Source: CAVSWT01 sp963731745 (GTDB taxonomy: Bacteria; Bacteroidota; Ignavibacteria; Ignavibacteriales; Ignavibacteriaceae). From it: 20,667 nucleotides of DNA. The DNA is taken from positions 1 to 20,667 of the forward strand of contig CAVSWT010000022.1 of the NCBI GenBank assembly GCA_963731745.1, written 5' to 3'. The notes beneath the pieces were generated by a model that made no database searches, had not been told where the DNA came from, and was given only the letters and a program-made list of their open reading frames with translations. Shown piece after piece: positions 14,592-20,667 of the stretch (the stretch's first letter is position 1; each line of letters opens with the position of its first letter). The translations under genes and the position numbers were made by a program.

Positions 14592-15851
14592 TTAATTTTT
14601 AGTTACGCCATTTGTTTTTTTATTTTTAATATCCTTCGATCTTTTAATTACAAATAGTACGGCTATAATGATAATTATTAAAGCGATAATTAAGTAAATC
14701 CACTTAAATCCTTCAGGGCTAACTTCAGATTTCCACAGCGAAATATGATTTTCAATCGTGTCCTTTTGAGCCGTTGTAAGCATGTTATTATCAATTAAAT
14801 ACGGAACCCAATTTGGTTTAACATCACCGAACCAAACACTATCAGCAAAATTATTATAACTTTTTTCCGCACTCTCCTCACCTTTTGCTTTAATATTTTT
14901 TCGTTCATCATTTATATATGCGGTAACTTTGTTAGTAAAATCTTTGCCGCTTGTGAATCTGCTTAAAATTATATTATGCTGATTGAATTTTTCCCTGACT
15001 GAATTCCAGATTTGCTGGGTTAAGGCGTCATGCCATGAAGTGAATGAAGAATCTATTTCTTTTAGATGATTAACATTTTCACCTTTTTCCGAATATATAT
15101 CAACAATTTTTGGACCTATACTATGCCACAAACTCATAAATTCATTTTGCTGTTTTTTAATAGCATCAATATCTTTAGGAGTTAAAGTAGTTACTTCTAA
15201 AAATTTTATGTTATCATTTATTGATCTTTTCAAATTTGCGATGATATTATTTTTCTTTATTTCAGAATAAACTTTTTGTTTTTCTTTAGAAGAAAGCTGC
15301 TGCCCGCCGCGGTAAGGAGGCGGTAATAGGCTGTCCAGCATATTCATTACCAGCTCATCTCTTTTCTTCATAGATGCTTGAAGTTCAGCAATACTTTTTT
15401 CTAATTGAGATATACGGCTTTTGTCCTTTTTACTTTGAGCATCCAATGTTTGAACTTTATTTATCAACTCTGTATTTCGCGTATTCAAAATATCAACTTG
15501 TGACTGCAGTTGTGTAACTTCTGTTTGTAAATCATTTATTTGGGAAAAATCAGTTTTGCGAAGTGTTAATGTTGCTTTAAGCTGTTCAATTGATGAATCA
15601 AAATCATCAGGATAAAGTCCTTTGTCTAAAAGATCTTTATGCTTAAGAAAATCTAAACGAAATTGTCCTATTTTATATTGAAGTTTATCGAGCTCGTCTA
15701 ATGAAGTTGCATTTTTTATTGACTTCTCAATTTCCTGTTTTTCATTTTTAAATTTTTGAACGATTTCGTAATCAGATTGAGCTTGTATAGATGAACTTGA
15801 AATTACAAATAATGCAACAATTGAAATAAAAATAAAATTTAATTTTTTCAT
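14592..15851 (-). CDS. Exported coiled-coil protein with C-terminal membrane anchor, unknown function
   Basis: 419 residues; I do not recognise a named family. A signal peptide is clear (MKKLNFIFISIVALFVISSS, likely cut after SIQA near residue 24). A long coiled coil follows (about 105-175, QINDLQTEVTQLQSQVDILN then LINKVQTLDAQSKKDKSRIS). Next are a proline/glycine linker LPPPYRGGQQL, a mostly helical domain rich in Trp/Lys (about 200-375), a membrane helix (about 384-401) and a Lys/Asn-rich tail. The topology suggests a periplasmic protein anchored at its C-terminus in the inner membrane. The ATG overlaps the stop of the lipoprotein gene (ATGA), with GAGGAGGA as ribosome site, so the two products are made together. 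Confidence 0.75.
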   Translation of the reverse strand: MKKLNFIFISIVALFVISSSSIQAQSDYEIVQKFKNEKQEIEKSIKNATSLDELDKLQYKIGQFRLDFLKHKDLLDKGLYPDDFDSSIEQLKATLTLRKTDFSQINDLQTEVTQLQSQVDILNTRNTELINKVQTLDAQSKKDKSRISQLEKSIAELQASMKKRDELVMNMLDSLLPPPYRGGQQLSSKEKQKVYSEIKKNNIIANLKRSINDNIKFLEVTTLTPKDIDAIKKQQNEFMSLWHSIGPKIVDIYSEKGENVNHLKEIDSSFTSWHDALTQQIWNSVREKFNQHNIILSRFTSGKDFTNKVTAYINDERKNIKAKGEESAEKSYNNFADSVWFGDVKPNWVPYLIDNNMLTTAQKDTIENHISLWKSEVSPEGFKWIYLIIALIIIIIAVLFVIKRSKDIKNKKTNGVTKN

Positions 15852-16306
15852 TTCTGTTCCTCCTCAACAATTCCTTCATCATTTAAATTTAGATGATTAG
15901 AATTGTAAGTTAATTCGATATAAGGAGGTCTTTGATTTAAAGCCGGGCTCTTCATTTTTACAGAATCTGAAATTTCAATTTTATTTTTTAACTGCAATGC
16001 ACCATCAACTGCATTAAAAACATAGACATCTTTAAAATCGTTCGCCGTCATAAAATAATAACCTTTTGTGTCTCTAATTACTCTTAATTCTTTGTTTTTA
16101 AATCCAAGCGAATCACCTGTTTCCTGAAGAAAAAGCTCTTTAGTATTAAATGATATCGCATACCTATTTTCCTGTACGTTACCTTCATTATCGACCTTCA
16201 TCACGGATTCAACCGGCCAGGAAAAATCTGCCGGCTGAAGCATGAGAGCGGTACAGCCGGAAATAAATGAAATTGCTAGCGCAAGGAAAATTTTAGGAAG
16301 TTTCAT
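15848..16306 (-). CDS. Small putative lipoprotein, unknown function
   Basis: 152-residue protein with an N-terminal lipoprotein signal: MKLPKIFLALAISFISGC gives a lipobox I-S-G-C with Cys18 as the lipidated residue. The remainder is predicted beta-rich, with repeated short strand-like segments (RYAISFNTKELFLQ, ELRVIRDTKGYYFMT, VYVFNAVDGALQLKN). It ends in an acidic GIVEEEQK. I do not recognise the family. AAGGGA lies 9 bases upstream of ATG 16306. The last four bases overlap the coiled-coil protein gene, so the two probably form an envelope-associated pair. Confidence 0.7.
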   Translation of the reverse strand: MKLPKIFLALAISFISGCTALMLQPADFSWPVESVMKVDNEGNVQENRYAISFNTKELFLQETGDSLGFKNKELRVIRDTKGYYFMTANDFKDVYVFNAVDGALQLKNKIEISDSVKMKSPALNQRPPYIELTYNSNHLNLNDEGIVEEEQK

Positions 16307-16492
16307 TGCTTATGTCCCTTTTAAAATTGGTGATTTAAAATAAGTGTTTTCTCAATTATCAAATTTTTTTACTTATTTATGAGATAAAGATTATTAAAAA
16401 TATATTACAAATTAGTAATGTTCATCACATAACAGCCTATTTTATAAGGCTTTTCGGGACTTAACTTTGCTGAATAAATTAACAAAATTTAG

Positions 16493-16540
16493 TATTATAA
16501 AAAAACCCTTCCTGACTTTATTGGTAAAAGTTAAGAAGGG
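16493..16540 (-). terminator. Intrinsic terminator of the M48 protease gene
   Basis: On the - strand CCCTTC (16540-16535) pairs with GAAGGG (16511-16506). Inside, TAACTTT pairs with AAAGTCA (one G-U), and TTTTTTTATAATA follows (16505-16493). It lies 37 bases beyond the M48 stop. The duplicated M48 copy at the right lacks this terminator, because the duplication junction falls before it. Confidence 0.8.
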
Positions 16541-16576
16541 ATGAAAACTGATTAAGCAAGTTAAATATTTTTAAAT

Positions 16577-17380
16577 TTATTTTTTATAATAATTCATTGC
16601 TTCAGGCAATTCTTTTTTAATATCATTTATCCTGGTATCATTAGCAGGGTGATCACTTAAAAATTCTGGCGGAGCTTGGCCGGCTTGCGCAGACATTCTT
16701 TGCCAAAAATCTAATGCGCCATTTGGATTGTATCCGGCAATTGCCATAAAAATTAATCCAAGATGATCTGCTTCACTTTCCTGTGTTCTACTAAAAGGAA
16801 GAAGCACTCCAACTTGTGCACCAACGCCGAAAGCTGTCATCCAAAGCTGCTGAGTCTGTTCAGGTTTATTTTTAATTGCTTCAGATAAAGCCATGCCTCC
16901 AAGTTGAGCTATTAAACCTTGACTCATTCGTTCATCACCATGCCTTGCTACTGCATGTGCAATCTCATGGCCTAATACAACTGCTAAACCATTTTCATCT
17001 TTTGTAATTGGCAATATGCCTGTGTAAACAACCACTTTTCCACCGGGCATGCACCAGGCATTAGCTTCTTTGCTTTCGATAAGATTATATTCCCATTTGT
17101 AATCGCTTAACTGGCTGGACATATTTTTATCAGCAAAATATTTTTCAACTCCCATTTGAATATTTTTACCAACTTTTTTTACTAGCGCTGTTGCCGCTTG
17201 ATCAGTACTTATTTTATTCTCTTGCAAAAATTGATCATATTGTGAAAAGCTCATAGAAAGCATTTGAGATTTTGGAATCAAGTCCAATTGTTTCCTGCCG
17301 GTAATTGGTACCGTACTACATGAAATAGCAAATAAAGATGTAAATAAAGTTAAAGCCCAAAGTTGTTTAAGTTTTCTCAT
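16577..17380 (-). CDS. M48 family metalloprotease lipoprotein (copy 1, intact)
   Basis: 267-residue zinc metalloprotease of the M48B/LoiP-Oma1 type, predicted to act in the periplasm on misfolded envelope proteins. An N-terminal signal leads to AISC (Cys21) as lipobox. The typical TVPITGRKQLDLIP opening follows. The zinc site is HEIAH (138-142) within LGHEIAHAVARHGDER, and the third ligand lies in ESEADHLG (Glu203). The C-terminal end is FLSDHPANDTRINDIKKELPEA, the family's S-x-H-P-x-x-x-x-R-I element. Full length. The first 728 bases recur in the truncated copy at 19488-20217. GAGGG lies just before ATG 17380. Confidence 0.93.
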   Translation of the reverse strand: MRKLKQLWALTLFTSLFAISCSTVPITGRKQLDLIPKSQMLSMSFSQYDQFLQENKISTDQAATALVKKVGKNIQMGVEKYFADKNMSSQLSDYKWEYNLIESKEANAWCMPGGKVVVYTGILPITKDENGLAVVLGHEIAHAVARHGDERMSQGLIAQLGGMALSEAIKNKPEQTQQLWMTAFGVGAQVGVLLPFSRTQESEADHLGLIFMAIAGYNPNGALDFWQRMSAQAGQAPPEFLSDHPANDTRINDIKKELPEAMNYYKK

Positions 17381-17827
17381 TGCGCCCTCAATATAGATTT
17401 AATAATAATTATGAGTAAAAGATAATAGATAAAATTGATTTTCAAAACGGCTGCGTCTCATCATATAAGATGTCGCAGCTATATAAATGCTCCGGAAAAA
17501 TGAAAGTACGAAAATTAATTTTTATGGATTGCAAAACATTTTAAATGTGATAGTGCAAGAGAATAAATTGGAACAATTTTCCTCTCAAGAATCCGCACTA
17601 AAGAATAATGGCAGTTTTTGGGATAGTTCAAAAAAATATCTTAATAGTTTTTCTTGGCGATAATTCAATTAAAAATGATTTGAAAGTTAAACTGTATTAA
17701 ATGATTTTAAATAAAATTATTTCTTCATCCTTACAAATTTTGCTCTAATTTATTTTAATAAAACTAACTTTTTTATTTCACTAAAATTACCAGCGGTTAT
17801 TTTATAGAAATAAATTCCTGATGATAA
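16651..17827. repeat. Long direct repeat, copy 1
   Basis: This stretch matches 19488-20667 at an offset of 2837 bases, rising to 2840 after two small insertions near 17445 and 17574. It holds the M48 gene minus its last ~24 codons, the 369-base upstream gap, and the last 78 bases of the T9SS-tailed propeller gene. About 25 differences, counted by eye, lie in 16651-17063; none in 17064-17445; only a few further right. No terminal inverted repeats or transposase mark it, so it is a tandem duplication rather than an insertion element. Confidence 0.95.
17381..17749. other. Upstream gap of M48 copy 1, with one hairpin
   Basis: No gene is seen. GCTGCG (17450-17455) and CGCAGC (17474-17479), with inner CATC/GATG, form a hairpin that would lie in the 5' leader or promoter region of the M48 gene. 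In copy 2 the outer pairs are shortened to TGCG/CGCA, while the inner CATC/GATG is kept. Further right are A/T-rich bases without a clear terminator for the propeller gene. The whole gap is duplicated at 20218-20589. Confidence 0.6.
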
Positions 17828-19063
17828 TCTTGATGCATCAAATTCAACTTCATATGCCCCAGACTGCTTTTGTCCATTAACCAGGGTTTTAACTTCTCTT
17901 CCAAGAATATCATATACTTTAAGCTGTACTAAAACCTCCCCTTTGGGGAGATTTGGAGGGGCTGGAATTTCATATTTTATTTTTGTAGAAGGATTGAATG
18001 GGTTTGGATAATTTTGAGATAAGCTATAACTTGAAATTTTTTTAGGTTCTTCATTAACAGCTGTAAAATAATTAGAATCCTTAGCGACTGTTATTGATAA
18101 TCCACTATCGGCAATAATGGTTCCAAATTCATTATTATAAACTGAAATTCTTTTAAGATTAAAACCTTTAAGCTGTGCAGTTAAATCCGGATCTTCTAGC
18201 CAATCATTTCCCCCATCAGTAGTGAACCGAACTGTCCCATTGTCCCCGATAACAACACCTGAATCCGGTGAAATAAAATAGATATCATTTAAATTTTCAG
18301 AGGTTTGCAAATCAATATATTCAATTTTTTCACTCGTAGAAAAGTTATCTGTAGTTTTTATAAATGTTCCGGAATCTCCAACTATATATGCGTTTAATCC
18401 ATCAAAATGATATAACCTGTTAATTGCTGGTAAAACCTCATTAACTTTTGATATGGAGCCACCCGGTTTTATGAGATCAATTTTTTGCCAGGTTACTCCT
18501 CCGTTAAATGTTTGAAAAATACTTAAATCTTCTCCAACTACCTGGACGAATGAAGAGAGATAGGAATCAATATAAACATCAGTTAATTTTAAAGTTGACG
18601 AAGGTGGATTAACTAGTTCCCAATTTAACCCCGAATCTGTTGATTTAATAATAGTACCTTCTGCACCGACAGCTATTAACGTTGTCGAAACGAAAAAAAG
18701 TTTATAAAGATCCTTTGTGGTTGGACTATTTACTTCTTCCCAATTTTGGAAGTATCGGACAATAACGCCCCCTGCACCAACCCCTAGAGTTACATTCTCG
18801 ACATAAGTCAAATAGTAAATATTTCGTGATCCGGATGTTCTATAAATTTCAATTGTTGTACATCCAGAATTTTCCAAATCCGTAAAACCTATTACTCCAT
18901 TTTCAAGTGAATGAATTGTCCCATTGCCTCTTGATAAAGCAGCATAGTAACGCACATTAACAATACAATTATTACGAATTGCTGAACATTTTAAATTTAC
19001 ATTACCTAAAAAAAACGGTATTAGTAAAATCACTAATAAAAGGGAAAACTTTCTTTTTTCCAT
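17750..19063 (-). CDS. Secreted beta-propeller (YCF48/BNR-like repeats) protein with type A T9SS sorting domain
   Basis: 437 residues from ATG 19063, chosen because it directly begins a signal peptide (KRKFSLLLVILLIPFF) and has AGGTG just upstream; an in-frame TTG at 19096 would put charged residues before it. The body has about six repeats of the form V-G-x-x-G-T-I-x-x-T-x-D-G-G-x-x-W (AVGAEGTIIKSTDSGLNW, VIGDNGTVRFTTDGGNDW), as in YCF48/photosystem-assembly-type propellers. The last ~95 residues are a type IX secretion tail: NYPNPFNPSTKIKY, VKVYDILGREVKTLVN-like, LSSGIYFYKITAG and KKLVLLK. It is exported through the outer membrane by T9SS, where the tail is cut off. Inside the tail an extra ~11 residues (APPNLPKGEVL) come from a palindromic repeat. 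Confidence 0.88.
   Translation of the reverse strand: MEKRKFSLLLVILLIPFFLGNVNLKCSAIRNNCIVNVRYYAALSRGNGTIHSLENGVIGFTDLENSGCTTIEIYRTSGSRNIYYLTYVENVTLGVGAGGVIVRYFQNWEEVNSPTTKDLYKLFFVSTTLIAVGAEGTIIKSTDSGLNWELVNPPSSTLKLTDVYIDSYLSSFVQVVGEDLSIFQTFNGGVTWQKIDLIKPGGSISKVNEVLPAINRLYHFDGLNAYIVGDSGTFIKTTDNFSTSEKIEYIDLQTSENLNDIYFISPDSGVVIGDNGTVRFTTDGGNDWLEDPDLTAQLKGFNLKRISVYNNEFGTIIADSGLSITVAKDSNYFTAVNEEPKKISSYSLSQNYPNPFNPSTKIKYEIPAPPNLPKGEVLVQLKVYDILGREVKTLVNGQKQSGAYEVEFDASRLSSGIYFYKITAGNFSEIKKLVLLK
17935..17961. repeat. Palindromic repeat inserted in frame in T9SS tail
   Basis: CTCCCC (17936-17941) and GGGGAG (17945-17950) are perfect arms around TTT, followed by ATTTGGAGGGG. The G/C-rich block is foreign to the local composition. 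It encodes PPNLPKGE between the two beta strands of the sorting domain; the corresponding stretch in the neighbouring tail at 19211-19487 lacks it. Confidence 0.75.
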
Positions 19064-19210
19064 TCTGCACCTGACTTTCTCTAAGTTAAAAGCCAATGAT
19101 TAATTATGGCACAATTACACTAACGGAAATAAGGCCTACAATCACGTATACAAGAAAATTATGTGGGGGTTATAAAATAACTGAATTTGCCATATTAGTT
19201 TTAATCACTC

Positions 19211-19487
19211 TTATTTCAACAAAACTAATTTCTTCGTTTCACTAAAATATCCGACTGTAATTTTATAGAAATAAACTCCTGATGATAAACTTTTATTCAT
19301 ATCAAAAGAATTAAATTCAACATCGTAAATACCAGGCTGCTTTTCTTCATTAACAAGTGATGATATTTCATTTCCCAAAACATCATAAATCTTAATTGAA
19401 ACAAATTGCTTGTTTGATAGACTAAATTGAATATTAGTGCTAGGATTAAATGGATTTGGATAATTTTGAAAGAGTTTAAATTCTTTG
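19211..19487 (-). pseudogene. Orphaned type A T9SS C-terminal sorting domain
   Basis: Read on the - strand from 19487 to the TAA at 19213-19211 this is an uninterrupted tail of about 92 codons: KEFKLFQNYPNPFNPSTNIQ, then IKIYDVLGNEISSLVNEEKQ, SSGVYFYKITVGYF and KKLVLLK. Nothing in this frame precedes it except the out-of-frame M48 copy, joined at 19487/19488. It is the 3' end of another secreted-protein gene left behind by the duplication. The complete gene is predicted to lie right of the window. Its lack of stops or frameshifts means the event is recent or the tail is still used (see the TTTAAAC finding). Confidence 0.85.
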
Positions 19488-20217
19488 GATCACTTAAAAA
19501 TTCCGGCGGAGCTTGGCCGGCTTGCGCAGACATTCTTTGCCAAAAATCTAATGCGCCGTTTGGATTGTATCCGGCAATTGCCATAAAGATTAATCCAAGA
19601 TGATCCGCTTCACTTTCTTGTGTTCTACTGAAAGGAAGAAGAACTCCAACTTGTGCACCGACGCCGAAAGCTGTCATCCAAAGCTGCTGAGTTTGTTGAG
19701 GTTTATTTTTAATTGCTTCTGATAAAGCCATTCCTCCAAGCTGAGCTATTAAACCTTGACTCATTCTTTCATCACCGTGCCTAGCAACAGCATGTGCTAT
19801 TTCATGTCCCAGTACAACTGCTAAACCATTTTCATCTTTTGTAATTGGCAATATGCCTGTGTAAACAACCACTTTTCCACCCGGCATGCACCAGGCATCA
19901 GCTTCTTTGCTTTCGATAAGATTATATTCCCATTTGTAATCGCTTAACTGGCTGGACATATTTTTATCAGCAAAATATTTTTCAACTCCCATTTGAATAT
20001 TTTTACCAACTTTTTTTACTAGCGCTGTTGCCGCTTGATCAGTACTTATTTTATTCTCTTGCAAAAATTGATCATATTGTGAAAAGCTCATAGAAAGCAT
20101 TTGAGATTTTGGAATCAAGTCCAATTGTTTCCTGCCGGTAATTGGTACCGTACTACATGAAATAGCAAATAAAGATGTAAATAAAGTTAAAGCCCAAAGT
20201 TGTTTAAGTTTTCTCAT
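19297..20217 (-). CDS. M48 metalloprotease lipoprotein, copy 2, C-terminally replaced
   Basis: Residues 1-243 correspond to copy 1 with only two changes (N107D, E174Q). The lipobox Cys21, HEIAH (138-142) and ESEAD (201-205) are kept, so the catalytic core is complete. After SD (242-243) the last ~24 residues, including the H-P-A-N-D-T-R-I element, are lost. They are replaced by 63 unrelated residues that are the wrong-frame reading of a T9SS sorting domain, hydrophobic and without family meaning. Differences from copy 1 are nearly all silent, so the core has been under purifying selection. It may be an active but altered protease or a pseudogene in the making. It has lost copy 1's terminator. 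Confidence 0.8.
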   Translation of the reverse strand: MRKLKQLWALTLFTSLFAISCSTVPITGRKQLDLIPKSQMLSMSFSQYDQFLQENKISTDQAATALVKKVGKNIQMGVEKYFADKNMSSQLSDYKWEYNLIESKEADAWCMPGGKVVVYTGILPITKDENGLAVVLGHEIAHAVARHGDERMSQGLIAQLGGMALSEAIKNKPQQTQQLWMTAFGVGAQVGVLLPFSRTQESEADHLGLIFMAIAGYNPNGALDFWQRMSAQAGQAPPEFLSDPKNLNSFKIIQIHLILALIFNLVYQTSNLFQLRFMMFWEMKYHHLLMKKSSLVFTMLNLILLI

Positions 20218-20589
20218 TGCGCCCTCAATATAGATTTAATAATAATTATGAGTAAAAGATAATAGATAAAATTGATTTTCAAAAAATGATGCGTCTCATC
20301 ATATAAGATGTCGCAGCGATATAAATGCTCCGGAAAAATGAAAGTACGAAAATTAATTTTTATGGATTGCAAAACATTTTAAATGTGATAGTGCAAGAGA
20401 ATAAATTGGAACAATTTTCCTCTCTTAGGAATCCGCACTAAAGAATAATGGCAGTTTTTGGGATAGTTCAAAAAAATATCTTAATAGTTTTTCTTGGCGA
20501 TAATTCAATTAAAAATGATTTGAAAGTTAAACTGTATTAAATGATTTTAAATAAAATTATTTCTTCATCCTTACAAATTTTGCTCTAAT
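20218..20589. other. Upstream gap of M48 copy 2
   Basis: Duplicate of 17381-17749, with no gene. The hairpin seen in copy 1 is weaker here (TGCG/CGCA outer arms), with A/T-rich bases replacing CGGC near 20285. Everything else is near-identical, including the bases just before the M48 start codon. Confidence 0.65.
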
Positions 20590-20667
20590 TTATTTTAATA
20601 AAACTAACTTTTTTATTTCACTAAAATTACCAGCGGTTATTTTATAGAAATAAATTCCTGATGATAA
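20590..20667 (-). CDS. Partial T9SS-tailed protein, second copy of the propeller gene
   Basis: Only the last 25 codons and the stop are inside the window. They are identical to the end of the propeller gene at 17750 (SSGIYFYKITAGNF, KKLVLLK, stop). By the duplication model this is a second copy of that gene, continuing to about 21900 to the right of the window. Confidence 0.85.
   Translation of the reverse strand, partial: LSSGIYFYKITAGNFSEIKKLVLLK

Larger units (their letters stand above)
19488..20667. repeat. Long direct repeat, copy 2 (runs off window)
   Basis: Second copy of 16651-17827, continuing past the window end. The left edge is sharp: both copies share GATC, after which copy 1 continues with the M48 3' end and copy 2 with T9SS-tail sequence (reading leftwards). 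Small differences from copy 1 occur near 20281-20290, 20324 and 20423-20430. Confidence 0.95.

Noticed and set aside
16434..16451. AGCCT/AGGCT hairpin between the lipoprotein gene and the M48 terminator
   Set aside because: Only 5 bp with an 8-base A/T loop and no convincing T tract; too weak to call.
16651..20667. Duplicated segment considered as an insertion sequence or transposon
   Set aside because: No transposase, terminal inverted repeats or target duplication; one tandem duplication explains both edges.

Overview
The window looks like chromosomal DNA from a member of the Ignavibacteria (Bacteroidota/Chlorobi group). The evidence is: low G+C; A/T-rich promoters matching the TTG-n19-TAnnTTTG type; two proteins ending in type A T9SS sorting domains (NYPNPFNPST ... 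KKLVLLK); a DUF3098-type protein; and hairpin repeats of the CTGAGCCTGTCGAAG kind that litter such genomes. No tRNA, rRNA, CRISPR array or transposase gene was found.

Left part (1-2489, + strand). An A/T-rich leader with a good promoter and a hairpin/T-tract terminator precedes a small unknown protein. A second promoter-RNA-terminator unit follows (660-783); it looks like an independent small RNA with two C-rich loops. Next come a DUF3098-like membrane protein, an orphan microcompartment vertex protein (EutN/CcmL, BMC-P) and dprA.

Middle (2531-10589, - strand). rarA, a DivIC/FtsB-like gene and ddl are tightly packed (replication restart, division, cell wall). After a block of hairpin repeats comes a second overlapping operon: metF, a Gfo/Idh/MocA oxidoreductase and a class II aldolase. 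A long penicillin-acylase-family (S45) amidase stands alone further right.

11068-12207 (+ strand). A self-inhibited Fic AMP-transferase carries a C-terminal winged helix. Immediately upstream are three palindromes at exactly 40-bp centre-to-centre spacing, each containing a TATAAT. This is the clearest uncatalogued regulatory structure in the window.

Right part (12250-20667, - strand). DoxX, a metallophosphoesterase and a diacylglycerol-kinase-like lipid kinase come first. Then follow a lipoprotein plus a coiled-coil membrane protein of unknown function, an M48 lipoprotein protease, and a secreted beta-propeller protein with a T9SS tail. The right edge is a tandem duplication with a 2837-bp offset. 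A second M48 copy has lost its last ~24 residues and runs out of frame into the orphaned T9SS tail of another gene; a second copy of the propeller gene starts at the window edge. The two M48 copies are mosaic: identical at their 5' halves and ~6% divergent, almost entirely synonymously, at their 3' halves. A TTTAAAC heptamer sits in the correct phase to join the M48 copy to the T9SS tail by -1 frameshifting, which may or may not be chance.
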